64,000 nt of DNA from an uncultured Clostridia bacterium. Its GTDB lineage: Bacteria > Bacillota > Clostridia > TANB77 > CAG-508. Positions 8,784 to 18,915 of this stretch are shown here, in pieces. Under the pieces are notes generated by a model. That model was not told where the DNA came from. It was given only the letters and a program-made list of their open reading frames with translations, and made no database searches. A program made the translations under genes and the position numbers. The DNA is taken from contig CAKOXT010000002.1 of NCBI GenBank assembly GCA_934130285.1, positions 124,001-188,000 of the forward strand, read 5' to 3'. The stretch's first letter is position 1; every line of letters begins with the position of its first letter.

Positions 8784-11201
8784 TTGGCTAAAAGAAGAAA
8801 AAAGAAGGCAGCAGTATCAAAGAAAAAAACTAGTTTAAGTCCAGAAATGGTTATAATTATTATGCTAATAGTTGGTATTATGTTGGGAGTATTGATATAT
8901 ACTGGAGCAGGACAAATAGGAGCTTTTTTAAGTCCATTGTTTGGAGGTTTGCTAGGAGTAATAAAATATATAATTCCTGTGGGAATAGTGGTTACCGCTC
9001 TTTCGTTGATGAAAGAAGATAGCGATTATGTTACTACAAAACTTACTCAATTTATAATTTTTGTAGTTTGTGTATCTGTAGTTATGCATGTTCATCAATT
9101 TTCAAAGGCGACGATAGCTAGTAATGTAACTTTCGAGGAATTTGTTAGTGAAGCATATAATCTTGGAACTATGAATAAAGGTGGAGGAGCAATAGGAGCT
9201 ATTGTGGCTACGCCGTTAATTAATATGATTGGTTCTCTTGGTACTACAATTTTAACAATTGTTATTGCAGTTATAACTTGTATGTACTTAGTTGGTGTTA
9301 ACCCAGTGGAATTTTTAATTGAATTTATAGATGGTAGAGAAGACAGAAAAGAAGAAAAAAGAGCTAGAAGAGAAGAGCAGAGACAGGCTTTTAATGAAAG
9401 AAGAGAAGAAAGAAGAAAAACGAGGGCTGCTGTTCAAGAAGCTCAACCAAAAGCTAAAGAACCAGAACCTAAAAATGATCAGGTTGAGTTAATTCAAGAT
9501 GAAATTGTTATTAATCACTTTAATGATAAATCTAATGATGAAGAAAAGAAATCTAAATTTAGTTTATTTGGTAAAAAAGATAAAGAAGATGTTCCAGAGA
9601 AGATGGAACCAAAGAAAAGTAATCCAGATGAATTAGAAAATATATTTAAAGAAGTTCAAGAGGAAAAAGAAGAAAAAACTAAAGCTGTTTTACAATTAGA
9701 TCATTATACTCATACTGTTGATGATGAGAATTATGAAATTCCTCCTGTTAATCTTTTGAAACATGGTGATAGTAAAACTACTAAGGGAAGCAAGAAGGCT
9801 TTGACTGATACTGCTACAAAACTTCAAAAAACTTTGTATAGCTTTGGGGTTTCTGCTAAGGTTGAGAATGTGTCTGTTGGACCTGTTATTACTAGATATG
9901 AATTGAAACCAGCTGAGGGAGTAAGAGTTAGTAAGATTGCTAAGCTTGCTGATGATATTGCTTTGAATTTGGCAGCTGAAAGTATAAGAATTGAGGCTCC
10001 AATACCTGGAAAACAAGCTGTTGGTATCGAGATTCCAAATAAGGAAAAAGAAATTGTTCCATTAAGGGATATAATTGATTCAGATGAGTTTAGAGATTCA
10101 AAATCTAAATTGTCATTTGCTTTAGGTAAGAGTGTTTCAGGAGACAATGTTATTACAGATATAGCTAAGATGCCTCACGTTTTAATTGCTGGTTCAACTG
10201 GTTCTGGTAAATCAGTTTGTATCAATACTTTAATTACAAGTATTTTGTATAAAGCTAAACCTAGTGAAGTTAAACTTATAATGGTTGATCCTAAGGTTGT
10301 TGAACTTTCAGTTTATAATGGAATACCTCATTTGTTAATTCCTGTTGTAACTGATCCTAAAAAAGCTGCTGGTGCATTGGCTTGGGCTGTTCAAGAAATG
10401 GTTAATCGTTATAGTTTATTTGCTCAAAAGAATGTTAGAGATATAAAAGGTTATAATGCTCAATTGGATAAAGAAGGTGCTGATGGTAAGTTACCTCAAA
10501 TTGTTATTATTGTAGATGAGTTAGCAGATTTAATGATGGTTTCACCAAAAGATGTTGAAGATGCAATTTGTAGATTGGCTCAAATGGCTAGAGCTGCTGG
10601 AATGCACTTAGTTATTGCAACTCAAAGACCTTCTGTTGATGTTATCACAGGTATAATTAAAGCTAATATTCCATCAAGAATTGCGTTTGCTGTTTCTTCA
10701 CAAGTTGATTCAAGAACTATTTTAGACAGTGTAGGAGCAGAAAAATTATTAGGAAAAGGTGATATGTTATTCTATCCATCAGGTGCTTCTAAGGCAACTA
10801 GAGTTCAGGGTGCTTTTATTTCTGACGGTGATGTTGAAAAGATAGTGGATTTCTTAAAAAAAGACGGTGAAGCAGTTTATAATGATGATATTATAGAAAA
10901 AATTGAAAAGGCAAATTCAACAGATAAAGAATTAGAAGAAAATTCAGAAGATGATGAAGCAGATCCATTTTTACAAGATGCTATTGAAGCAGTAATTGAA
11001 ATTGGTTCAGCATCAGCTTCATTAATTCAAAGACGTTTTAAAGTTGGCTATGCAAGAGCTGGTAGAATTATTGACCAAATGGAAGCTAGAGGAATTATTT
11101 CTGGATATCAAGGAAGTAAACCACGTGAGGTATTAATGTCAAAAGAAAGATGGCAAGAGCTTAAGATGACACCAACTGGTGGTGAAAACGTGGATGAATA
11201 A
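8784..11201 (+). CDS. ftsK: DNA translocase FtsK/SpoIIIE
   Basis: Hexameric septal pump that moves chromosome DNA through the closing division or spore septum. From the TTG start it has about 805 residues: a Lys/Arg-rich N-terminus, four membrane segments (about 25-185), a charged linker (about 190-330), the motor with Walker A GSTGSGKS (about 470) and Walker B IVIIVDELADLM, and a C-terminal winged-helix gamma domain (QDAIEAVIEIGSASASLIQR.. GYARAGRIIDQME). I prefer TTG at 8784 because GGGGGAT lies 8 bases upstream; the ATG at 8769 has only a GGAG 2 bases away. It begins a block with the next three genes. Confidence 0.95.
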   Translation: MAKRRKKKAAVSKKKTSLSPEMVIIIMLIVGIMLGVLIYTGAGQIGAFLSPLFGGLLGVIKYIIPVGIVVTALSLMKEDSDYVTTKLTQFIIFVVCVSVVMHVHQFSKATIASNVTFEEFVSEAYNLGTMNKGGGAIGAIVATPLINMIGSLGTTILTIVIAVITCMYLVGVNPVEFLIEFIDGREDRKEEKRARREEQRQAFNERREERRKTRAAVQEAQPKAKEPEPKNDQVELIQDEIVINHFNDKSNDEEKKSKFSLFGKKDKEDVPEKMEPKKSNPDELENIFKEVQEEKEEKTKAVLQLDHYTHTVDDENYEIPPVNLLKHGDSKTTKGSKKALTDTATKLQKTLYSFGVSAKVENVSVGPVITRYELKPAEGVRVSKIAKLADDIALNLAAESIRIEAPIPGKQAVGIEIPNKEKEIVPLRDIIDSDEFRDSKSKLSFALGKSVSGDNVITDIAKMPHVLIAGSTGSGKSVCINTLITSILYKAKPSEVKLIMVDPKVVELSVYNGIPHLLIPVVTDPKKAAGALAWAVQEMVNRYSLFAQKNVRDIKGYNAQLDKEGADGKLPQIVIIVDELADLMMVSPKDVEDAICRLAQMARAAGMHLVIATQRPSVDVITGIIKANIPSRIAFAVSSQVDSRTILDSVGAEKLLGKGDMLFYPSGASKATRVQGAFISDGDVEKIVDFLKKDGEAVYNDDIIEKIEKANSTDKELEENSEDDEADPFLQDAIEAVIEIGSASASLIQRRFKVGYARAGRIIDQMEARGIISGYQGSKPREVLMSKERWQELKMTPTGGENVDE

Positions 11202-11224
11202 AGTATGAAAGAAAGAAGGAGTTT

Positions 11225-12778
11225 ATGAAAAAAAAGTTATTTTCTAAATTTAAAGATTATAATTATATATTAGATAAAATTTTGGAAGAAAAAAATTTTT
11301 CTGAAGATGCAACAAACCTTCTTTTAAATATGATTTATAAAATTGAAGTTTCTTATAAAGACTATGCTCAGATTAAAGGAGTTTTTGAAAAGCAAAATGA
11401 TTTTATAGATAGTGTTATTAAAATTGTTTCTGATAATTGTAATCAGTTATTGTTAGTAGATCCTAAACAAGAAGAAATTAAGGCAATGAAAGAAAAAAAT
11501 GTACTTGCTTTAACAGATGAAAAGAATAAAAAAATGTATGTGTATCCGACAGAACTTGCTATTTTGTATGGCTTAATTGATATAAAACCTAAATATTTTT
11601 ATGTACCTAGAAAGTATTATTTTATAAAAAATGAATTGCAAAATATACTAGTTCAAGGAACGGTGCTTAATTATACAGAGGTTATTAGAAATTTTAATGG
11701 CTGGTCATGGAATATAGATGAAGATACTAATATTGATCAGGTTTCAAATATGATTTATCAAGCGATACGAATGTTGATTGATGAAGATTTTTTGAAAATG
11801 TGGGAACAGGATACGTCTCCTAAGAAAGATTATATTCAAGAGCTTAGAAATGAATTAACAGAATATTATGGAAAAGAAAATAGTACAAATTTTTATATTG
11901 CAATGGCTAGATTAGTTTTAGCAAAAAATATAGAAAAAAATGCTGATAAGATAAAAATAGAATTAGCTAGAAGTATGAGTGCTTATGAAAATATGAAAGA
12001 TAAGACAGAGTATATATATCGTGTTTCAGAAGAACGTAAAAGATTATTGACTGAAATAGAACAAAAAGATTTCTTATTGAATGATGATAAAGCATTAATT
12101 GCTGAATTTAATAGACGCAATATGGATTTACCAAATGAGAATAAGATACTAAATGTGAGCGTTTTTGCAGAAATGATTCAAACTGAAAGAAAAGAATGTG
12201 TAAAGAAAATAAATGGTTTGAATGATTTAGTAAAGCCAACAAACTATACTAGATTAAAGAATGAATTATTTGAAAAAATTGAGATAATGTCAGTTGTGAA
12301 TGATAAGAAAAAACTAAGAGACTTTGCTATTTTGTTTAACAAAGAAATAATAAAATGTTTTGCTGAAAATATTGAAAAAATAAGTTCTAAAGAAGAAATT
12401 ATTGATATAATATACAAGATGAGATATTACAAAAAGATGAGAGTTACTAAAGATGAAAAGGTTGAGGATATTCTTGAGCTTAACGATGAAGTTACAAAAA
12501 TATTAAAATATGTAATTACAAAAGGTTGCAAGGAAAAAGTATTTAACATATTTTGCAAAGATATAGAATATAATTTCAGAATCATTGAAACTGCTTTAGA
12601 TACTGCAATTGCTAATTATGAATATACAGATATAGCAATTGAAATTAAAAATGATAAATTGGAAATTGTGGTATATGATAATGAAGTGGTTGACAAAAAA
12701 GATGAAATTGATTTTCCTTTAACTAAAAAGGATTTAGATGTAAGACAAAAGAAAAGAATACCAATGTATGTTATTTAA
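11225..12778 (+). CDS. Hypothetical protein, 517 aa, helical
   Basis: Not recognised. It is soluble and mostly alpha-helical with no signal peptide or membrane segment, rich in Lys/Glu/Asn. The first 130 residues contain a hydrophobic beta-like patch (NQLLLVDPKQEEIKAM.. NVLALTDEK), and a coiled-coil-like section runs from about 245 to 345. No nucleotide-binding or catalytic motif is visible. It starts 24 bases after ftsK/spoIIIE with GAAAGAAGGAG before ATG and is followed 25 bases later by the beta-CASP nuclease, so it is likely part of the same transcript. Codon use matches its neighbours. Confidence 0.8.
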   Translation: MKKKLFSKFKDYNYILDKILEEKNFSEDATNLLLNMIYKIEVSYKDYAQIKGVFEKQNDFIDSVIKIVSDNCNQLLLVDPKQEEIKAMKEKNVLALTDEKNKKMYVYPTELAILYGLIDIKPKYFYVPRKYYFIKNELQNILVQGTVLNYTEVIRNFNGWSWNIDEDTNIDQVSNMIYQAIRMLIDEDFLKMWEQDTSPKKDYIQELRNELTEYYGKENSTNFYIAMARLVLAKNIEKNADKIKIELARSMSAYENMKDKTEYIYRVSEERKRLLTEIEQKDFLLNDDKALIAEFNRRNMDLPNENKILNVSVFAEMIQTERKECVKKINGLNDLVKPTNYTRLKNELFEKIEIMSVVNDKKKLRDFAILFNKEIIKCFAENIEKISSKEEIIDIIYKMRYYKKMRVTKDEKVEDILELNDEVTKILKYVITKGCKEKVFNIFCKDIEYNFRIIETALDTAIANYEYTDIAIEIKNDKLEIVVYDNEVVDKKDEIDFPLTKKDLDVRQKKRIPMYVI

Positions 12779-12802
12779 AGATACAAAAGAAAGGGGTAAT
12801 TT

Positions 12803-14455
12803 ATGAATATTACTTTTTTAGGGGCTGCTAAGACAGTTACAGGTTCAAATTTTTTAGTAGAGGCTGCTGGGAAGAAATTTTTAGTTGATTGTGGTATGTA
12901 CCAAGGTAAAGCAGCACAAGAGATGGAAAATTCTGAAGAATTTTTATTTGATGTTAATGAAATCGACTTTATGTTATTAACACATGCTCATATTGATCAC
13001 TCAGGAAGAATACCAAAATTGTATAATGAAGGGTATAGAAATCCAATTTATGCTCACAAAGCAACGGTTGATTTATGTTCAATTATGTTACCAGATAGCG
13101 GTCATATACAAGAAAATGAAGTTGAATGGAAGAATAGAAAGAGAATTAGAGCTGGGTTAGATCCGTTACCACCATTATATACAGCTGAAGAAGCTGCTAA
13201 ATCTTTGGAGATTTTTAAAGCAGTTCAATATGACCAAATTGTTGATGTGGCAGAAAATATTCAAGTTAGATTTAATGATGCTGGACATATGTTGGGTTCA
13301 AGTATTATTGAAATTTGGGTTACTGAAAATGGAAAAACTGAAAAAATAGTGTTTACAGGTGATATAGGAAATAATGATATTCCATTATTAAATTCACCTA
13401 CGATGATTGATAGTACTGATTATTTGGTAATGGAATCAACATATGGTAGCAGACTTCATATGAAAAATGATGATAAAGCTAGTATGTTTTTGGATATTGT
13501 TTCAGAAACTTTAGATCATGGAGGACGTGTTGTAATTCCATCATTTGCAGTAGGTAGAACACAAGAAATTTTATATGAAATTGATAAAATAAAAGAAACT
13601 CATAAAGATGATGCTGAATTTCAAAGAAAATATGAGCAATTAATGAAAACACCAGTTTTTGTTGACAGTCCATTGGCAATTTCAGCAACAGAAATTTTTA
13701 AGAAAAATACAGATTTATTTGAAGAAGAAGTTCAAGAAAAATTGAAACATGGAGATCATCCATTAGAATTTCCTGGATTGCAATTTACACCAACAGCAGA
13801 TGAATCTAAAGCTTTAAATGAAACTTATTATCCATCAATTATTATTTCTGCAAGTGGAATGTGTGATATAGGAAGAATTAAACACCATTTAAAACATAAT
13901 TTGTGGAATCCTGCAAGTACAATTTTATTTGTTGGATATCAAGCTCCTGGAACTTTAGGAAGAACTATTGTTGATGGGGCAGATAAAGTAAAAATATTTG
14001 GTGAAGAAATATCTGTAAATGCAAGAGTAGAATATATTGAAGGATATTCTGGACATGCTGATCAGGAATGGTTACTAAACTTTGTATATTCATTTATAAA
14101 TAAACCAAAGCATATATTCCTTGTTCATGGTGAGGAAGATAGCCAAGAAGTATTAAAAGGTTTAATTGAGGCTAATGTAAAAATTCCTGTAACTATTCCA
14201 AGTTTTGGAGAAAAATACGAAGTAGCCGAAATTCCTCAACTACAAGAATGTGTTGAATATTCTAAGAAGATTGAAGAACAGTTCTTAAGATTACAAATAT
14301 TAGAGAAATTGGATAAGATTAAAGATGAAATTAATAATATGACTCAAACTGTTAAGGAAGAAAAATTGATGAAAGAAAATCCAGATACAGAAATTGAGAA
14401 ATTAAGTGACAAAGTGAAAAAACTTGAGGAACAAATAAAAGGATTAATAGAATAA
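12803..14455 (+). CDS. MBL-fold beta-CASP RNA/DNA hydrolase (Cft2/Ysh1-like)
   Basis: 550 residues. Metallo-beta-lactamase core: HAHIDHSG (about 56-63; two-zinc site), GHMLGS, TGDIG, then the beta-CASP insertion and its motif IIISASGMCDIGRIKHHL, ending with SGHAD and FLVHGE. This arrangement is that of the KH-less beta-CASP ribonucleases (Cft2 family), which act as RNA endo- or 5' exonucleases. A C-terminal coiled coil (about 490-550) is an addition beyond the catalytic core. RBS GAAAGGGGTAATTT before ATG. RNase J is a distinct relative with a longer C-terminal domain. Confidence 0.88.
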   Translation: MNITFLGAAKTVTGSNFLVEAAGKKFLVDCGMYQGKAAQEMENSEEFLFDVNEIDFMLLTHAHIDHSGRIPKLYNEGYRNPIYAHKATVDLCSIMLPDSGHIQENEVEWKNRKRIRAGLDPLPPLYTAEEAAKSLEIFKAVQYDQIVDVAENIQVRFNDAGHMLGSSIIEIWVTENGKTEKIVFTGDIGNNDIPLLNSPTMIDSTDYLVMESTYGSRLHMKNDDKASMFLDIVSETLDHGGRVVIPSFAVGRTQEILYEIDKIKETHKDDAEFQRKYEQLMKTPVFVDSPLAISATEIFKKNTDLFEEEVQEKLKHGDHPLEFPGLQFTPTADESKALNETYYPSIIISASGMCDIGRIKHHLKHNLWNPASTILFVGYQAPGTLGRTIVDGADKVKIFGEEISVNARVEYIEGYSGHADQEWLLNFVYSFINKPKHIFLVHGEEDSQEVLKGLIEANVKIPVTIPSFGEKYEVAEIPQLQECVEYSKKIEEQFLRLQILEKLDKIKDEINNMTQTVKEEKLMKENPDTEIEKLSDKVKKLEEQIKGLIE

Positions 14456-14497
14456 AATATTATGTTATTGTTATATCTTAAGGAGGAATAAATAAGT

Positions 14498-16390
14498 ATG
14501 GAGACGAAATATTTTAATGATGCTATTATTGGAAATAAAAAAATGACAGTTAGTTTTTCAAAAAATGGAGAATTATTAAGATTATTTAATCAAGCACCTG
14601 ATTACAAACAGTTCTTTGAATTTTTTCATACAGGAGTTAAGATAAATGATTCAGCATTAATATATTTGCACAATGATATAAATAATAATTTCAGACAATT
14701 TTATATAGATGGAACTAATGTGCTAACAACAGAAATCATTAACACTTATTTTAATTTGAAAATCACACAAATTGATTTTGTGTTAATGAAGGAGAATTTG
14801 TTAGTTAGAAGATATCATTTTGTAAACAATAATAATATTGATTTGAATTTGAACTTTTTAACATATTCAAAATTATTTACTAATATAAACAATGATGCTT
14901 GTGGTTTAGTAAAAGATGACGCATTACTTCAATATACACATGATTATGCTGTATGTACTTTTGCTAAAGAAAAGATATCAAGTTATCAAATAAATAATGC
15001 AGCAGAATCAATAATGAGTGGCTCAGTTTATGGAAAAGATTATGTGGGAATGTCACCAGATTCAAGTATTGAATATGATTTAGGGGTATTGAAACCTGGC
15101 GAAGAGAAAATATTTAATTTGTATATATATGTAAATAATAATGAAGAAAAAAATATGTTAAATGAATTAGATCTTGAAATTGAAAGATTTAGAAAGATTG
15201 ATTTGAAAAAAGAATTAGAAGATACTAAGAAATATTGGAGAAAATATTTAAAGGATCATTCTAATATTGATTTTAAAGATAAAGAATCATTAAAGAAAAT
15301 ATATGATAGAACTATATTATTATTTCCTCTTTTAATTAATGAAACAACGGGTGGAATATCAGCAGGAGTAGAGAGTGATGAATATAAAACCAAATGTGGT
15401 AGATATTCATATTGTTGGCCAAGAGATGCAGCTTTTATAACAGAAGCTTTAGATGAAATTAGTATGACAAAAGAGGCTGAAAAATTTTATAAAGTTTTCT
15501 GTAAGATGACTCAAGGTAGAAATGGTGGCTGGGAGCAAAGATTTTATACAGACGGAAGATTAGCACCATGTTGGGGATATCAAATTGATGAAACGGCAAG
15601 TGTTGTTTTTGGTGTATTTAGACATTATCAAAAAACTAAGAATGTAAAATTTTTAAAAGATTGCTTGAAAATGTGTGATAATGCAATGGATTTTATAGAA
15701 AAATATGTTGATGATGTTATTAATGAGAAGTACGAGTTGCAGAAAAGTTATGATTTATGGGAAGAGTATGAAGGAATTACTTTATATTCTATGTCTGCAG
15801 TTTTTGGTGCATATTCTGCTATACTTAAAATTTATGCTGAAGTTAAAGGTGAATATACAAATAATAGATTAAAAATCGAAGCAATGGAGAAGAGAAAAAA
15901 GATTTTTGAAAAGCGTGAAAGAGAAGTTAAAGAATACGTTTTGAAGAAATTTTATGATGATGATAAAAAGAGCTTTGTAAGAAATACTGATGATAGACGT
16001 TTGGATATTAGTATTTTAGGAAGTGTTGTTCCATTTAATGTTTTTTCTTGTAAAGAGAAGAAGTTTTTAAATACTATTGAGAGAATGAATATGACTCTTA
16101 GAACCTATACTGGTGGTTATATTCGTTATGAAGGTGATACTTATAATGGTGGATATAATCCATGGGTTCTTGCTAATTTATGGATGGCTAATTACTATAT
16201 AGAGGCTGGTGAGAAGAAGAAGGCTAAGGAGTGTTTTGATTTTGTTGTTAAGAGTGCGTCTCCTTATGGTTTGCTTGGAGAACAGGTCAATAATGAGACA
16301 ATGCAACCTTCTTGGATAATTGGACTTACTTGGTCTCATGCAATGTATGTTATAGTTGTAAATAGACTTAATGAGCTAGGACTTATTTAA
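14498..16390 (+). CDS. Glycoside hydrolase family 15-like (glucoamylase/trehalase type)
   Basis: 630 residues: an N-terminal beta-sandwich (about 1-245) followed by an (alpha/alpha)6 catalytic barrel. Typical GH15 signatures are YCWPRDAAFITEAL (about 305), the catalytic-acid region DLWEEYEG (about 418) and the late segment YNPWVLANLWMANYYIEAG. Likely hydrolyses alpha-linked glucose from oligosaccharides in the cytosol (no signal peptide); exact substrate cannot be read. Strong ribosome binding site AAGGAGGAATAAATAAGT before ATG, 43 bases after the MBL gene. A palindromic element follows the stop. Confidence 0.85.
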   Translation: METKYFNDAIIGNKKMTVSFSKNGELLRLFNQAPDYKQFFEFFHTGVKINDSALIYLHNDINNNFRQFYIDGTNVLTTEIINTYFNLKITQIDFVLMKENLLVRRYHFVNNNNIDLNLNFLTYSKLFTNINNDACGLVKDDALLQYTHDYAVCTFAKEKISSYQINNAAESIMSGSVYGKDYVGMSPDSSIEYDLGVLKPGEEKIFNLYIYVNNNEEKNMLNELDLEIERFRKIDLKKELEDTKKYWRKYLKDHSNIDFKDKESLKKIYDRTILLFPLLINETTGGISAGVESDEYKTKCGRYSYCWPRDAAFITEALDEISMTKEAEKFYKVFCKMTQGRNGGWEQRFYTDGRLAPCWGYQIDETASVVFGVFRHYQKTKNVKFLKDCLKMCDNAMDFIEKYVDDVINEKYELQKSYDLWEEYEGITLYSMSAVFGAYSAILKIYAEVKGEYTNNRLKIEAMEKRKKIFEKREREVKEYVLKKFYDDDKKSFVRNTDDRRLDISILGSVVPFNVFSCKEKKFLNTIERMNMTLRTYTGGYIRYEGDTYNGGYNPWVLANLWMANYYIEAGEKKKAKECFDFVVKSASPYGLLGEQVNNETMQPSWIIGLTWSHAMYVIVVNRLNELGLI

Positions 16391-16410
16391 AATAATTTGA
16401 ACATAATAGT

Positions 16411-16583
16411 CAGCCAGGGTACTAAAAAATAAAATTTGTTTACCTTGTTTCGTGGTTTAGAAGTTCTAGCGAAAATCAATCAGCGCCCTCATTGCTGTGA
16501 GATTCCCTAATTGATTTTCTTAAGAACTTCTACTACCACTTTCACTGCGCAACAACTAATTTTATTTTTTAGTACTCTGGCTG
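16411..16583. repeat. Long imperfect palindromic intergenic element (copy 2)
   Basis: Outer arms CAGCCAGGGTACTAAAAAAT.. (16411-16436) and ..TTTTTAGTACTCTGGCTG (16558-16583) pair over 26 bases with a single G-T/bulge. A second, nested stem pairs GTGGTTTAGAAGTTCT (16453-16468) with AGAACTTCTACTACCAC (16523-16539), and GAAAATCAAT pairs with ATTGATTTTC inside it. The left arm is followed by ACCTTGTTTCG and the right half contains TTCACTGCG, as in the copies at 3663 and 53696. It fills the gap before radA. Confidence 0.8.
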
Positions 16584-16628
16584 TATATATAGTTTGAGAA
16601 ATGTATTAATTTAGATTGGAGGATGTTA

Positions 16629-17987
16629 ATGGCTAAAACAAACACTGTTTTTTTCTGCAATGAGTGTGGATATGAGTCAGCAAAATGGCTTGGAAAGTGC
16701 CCAGCATGCAATGCTTGGAATACATTTGTTGAAGAAAAAGTTGTAAAACAGGGAAATAATAAGACTGTTGTTAAAAAGACTGTTACACCAGTTTCTTTGA
16801 AGTCAATTGAAAAAATAAAAATCTCCAGAGTAAGTTCTGGATTTGATGAATTAGATAGAGTTTTAGGCGGAGGATTTGTAAATGGTTCATTGACTTTACT
16901 AGGTGGTGAGCCTGGTATTGGAAAGTCTACGCTAATCTTACAAATTTGTGAGAAATTCAAAACTGATGGAAAAGTTTTATATGTATCTGGAGAAGAGTCT
17001 GCTGAACAGATAAAAATAAGAGCTGATAGATTAGGAATAAATAGTGAAAATATTATGTTTTTGGGTGAAACTGATATTAATGCTATTGAACAAACTATAG
17101 AAGATATGGATCCAAAACTGGTTATAATTGATTCTATTCAAACTATGTATTCTGATGATATAACATCTGCGCCTGGAAGTGTAAGTCAAGTTAGAGAAAT
17201 TACTTCAAGAATAATGAAAATGTGCAAGATGAAGGGGATTACTACTGTAATAATTGGACATGTTACTAAAGACGGTACAATTGCAGGTCCTAGAGTTTTA
17301 GAACATATGGTTGATGCTGTACTTTATATAGAAGGTGAGAGATATTTTTCATATAGGATTGTTAGAGGTGTAAAAAATAGATTTGGTTCTACTAATGAGA
17401 TAGGTATGTTTGAAATGAGAAATGAAGGTATGGTTGAAATTACAAATCCTTCAAGTGTTTTACTTACTGATAGAGAAGACAATCCTGCTGGTTCTGTTAT
17501 TGTAGCTAGTTTGGAAGGAACACGACCTATTTTAGTCGAATTACAGGCTTTAACAAGTACAACAGTTTTTGGAATGCCAAGAAGAACAGCTAATGGTATA
17601 GACTATAATAGAGTAACTTTATTAATTGCTGTATTAGAAAAGATTGGTGGAGTTAATCTTGGAAATCAGGATGTTTATATGAATATAGTTGGTGGCATCA
17701 AGATTAATGAACCAGCACTAGATTTGGGCGTTATTTTATCAGCAGCGTCTAGTTTTAAAAATATTAGTATTCCAAAAGATGTTGCGGTTATTGGTGAGGT
17801 TGGTTTGACTGGAGAAATTCGTTCAGTTAATATGATTGAAAAAAGGCTTAAAGAAGTTGAAAAAATGGGACTTAAGAAATGTATTATCCCAGATTCTAAT
17901 AAAAAACTATTGAAAGAAAAATTTAAATTAGATATAATAGGCTGCAAGGATATCATTGATGCTATGAAGTATTTAAAGTTAAAATGA
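16629..17987 (+). CDS. radA: DNA repair protein RadA
   Basis: RecA-like helicase helping branch migration in recombination. 452 residues with an N-terminal C4 zinc finger (CNECGYESAKWLGKCPAC), Walker A GGEPGIGKST, the RadA-specific KNRFGSTNE, and a C-terminal Lon-like (non-proteolytic) domain with VGGIKINEPALDL and the VAVIGEVGLTGEIR segment. I start at ATG 16629: GGAGG ends 6 bases before it, whereas the in-frame ATG at 16623 abuts that sequence. In other Firmicutes it neighbours clpC/disA; here it heads a short cluster with a cyclophilin. Confidence 0.96.
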   Translation: MAKTNTVFFCNECGYESAKWLGKCPACNAWNTFVEEKVVKQGNNKTVVKKTVTPVSLKSIEKIKISRVSSGFDELDRVLGGGFVNGSLTLLGGEPGIGKSTLILQICEKFKTDGKVLYVSGEESAEQIKIRADRLGINSENIMFLGETDINAIEQTIEDMDPKLVIIDSIQTMYSDDITSAPGSVSQVREITSRIMKMCKMKGITTVIIGHVTKDGTIAGPRVLEHMVDAVLYIEGERYFSYRIVRGVKNRFGSTNEIGMFEMRNEGMVEITNPSSVLLTDREDNPAGSVIVASLEGTRPILVELQALTSTTVFGMPRRTANGIDYNRVTLLIAVLEKIGGVNLGNQDVYMNIVGGIKINEPALDLGVILSAASSFKNISIPKDVAVIGEVGLTGEIRSVNMIEKRLKEVEKMGLKKCIIPDSNKKLLKEKFKLDIIGCKDIIDAMKYLKLK

Positions 17988-18024
17988 TACTTTTAATAAA
18001 GACGAATATGAAAGAGAGGATACT

Positions 18025-18894
18025 ATGGAAAAATTTAAAAAGATACTATTGATTGTAATAACATTAATATTAGTTGTTGCTATTGTATGGGTAACTGTAA
18101 ATTTTGCAATGAGCAAAGTTGATAATAAAAAGAATCCTGTTGTTACAATGGAAGTAGAAGGATATGGAACTATAAAAATAGAGTTATATCCAGATAAAGC
18201 TCCTAATACAGTTAAGAACTTTATTAGATTAGCTCAAAGAGGTTATTATGATGGAAAGACATTTACAGATATAGAAGATGGATTAATTCGTGGAGGATTA
18301 ACACAAACAACTAATGACAGTGGAAAAACTGTTGAAGAGGGACCAAAAATCAGTAATTTAAGAGATTTAGCTGATGGAGAAACTGATAAAGCATATGAAA
18401 TAGAAGGTGAATTTATTGAAAATGGTTATAATGATAATACATTGTCTCATCAAAGAGGTGTAATTTCAATGTATAGAAAAACATATAGCCAATATCAACA
18501 AGAAATGGCAATGCTTCAAATGACTGGATATGCAAGCTATGCAGATACATTGTTAGCAGAATTTTATGATTCTCAAAGTGCTGGTTTCTTCATTTTAACA
18601 GCAGATGAAACTGGATTTGATGGAACATATACAGCTTTTGGTAAAGTAATTGAAGGTATGGATGTTGTTGATGCAATTTCAAAAGTTGAGTTGCAAAAAT
18701 CAACAGATGATAGTGGAAATGAAACTACTACAACTAAACCTGTTACAGCACCTGTTATAAAAACAGTTACAGTTGATACAGATGGTGTTGATTATGGTAT
18801 GCCTGAAATCAAAGATGTATTTGATTTTGATTCAGTATTTAATTTATTTATGCAAAGCTATATGCAATCCTCAGGAACAACTTCATCATATTAA
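18025..18894 (+). CDS. Membrane-anchored cyclophilin-type peptidyl-prolyl isomerase
   Basis: 289 residues. One N-terminal membrane segment (about 5-28, ILLIVITLILVVAIVWV) places a cyclophilin domain outside the cell. The domain starts VVTMEVEGYGTIKIELYPDK and contains APNTVKNFIRLAQRGYYDG, RGVISMYR and the GFFILTADETGFDGTYTAFG core that forms the active site. It has an insertion rich in Gln/Tyr/Met (about 150-180). Likely catalyses proline isomerisation in exported proteins. RBS AAAGAGAGGATACT before ATG, 38 bases after radA. Confidence 0.88.
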   Translation: MEKFKKILLIVITLILVVAIVWVTVNFAMSKVDNKKNPVVTMEVEGYGTIKIELYPDKAPNTVKNFIRLAQRGYYDGKTFTDIEDGLIRGGLTQTTNDSGKTVEEGPKISNLRDLADGETDKAYEIEGEFIENGYNDNTLSHQRGVISMYRKTYSQYQQEMAMLQMTGYASYADTLLAEFYDSQSAGFFILTADETGFDGTYTAFGKVIEGMDVVDAISKVELQKSTDDSGNETTTTKPVTAPVIKTVTVDTDGVDYGMPEIKDVFDFDSVFNLFMQSYMQSSGTTSSY

Positions 18895-18915
18895 TAATGA
18901 TAAGGGAGTTTTTAT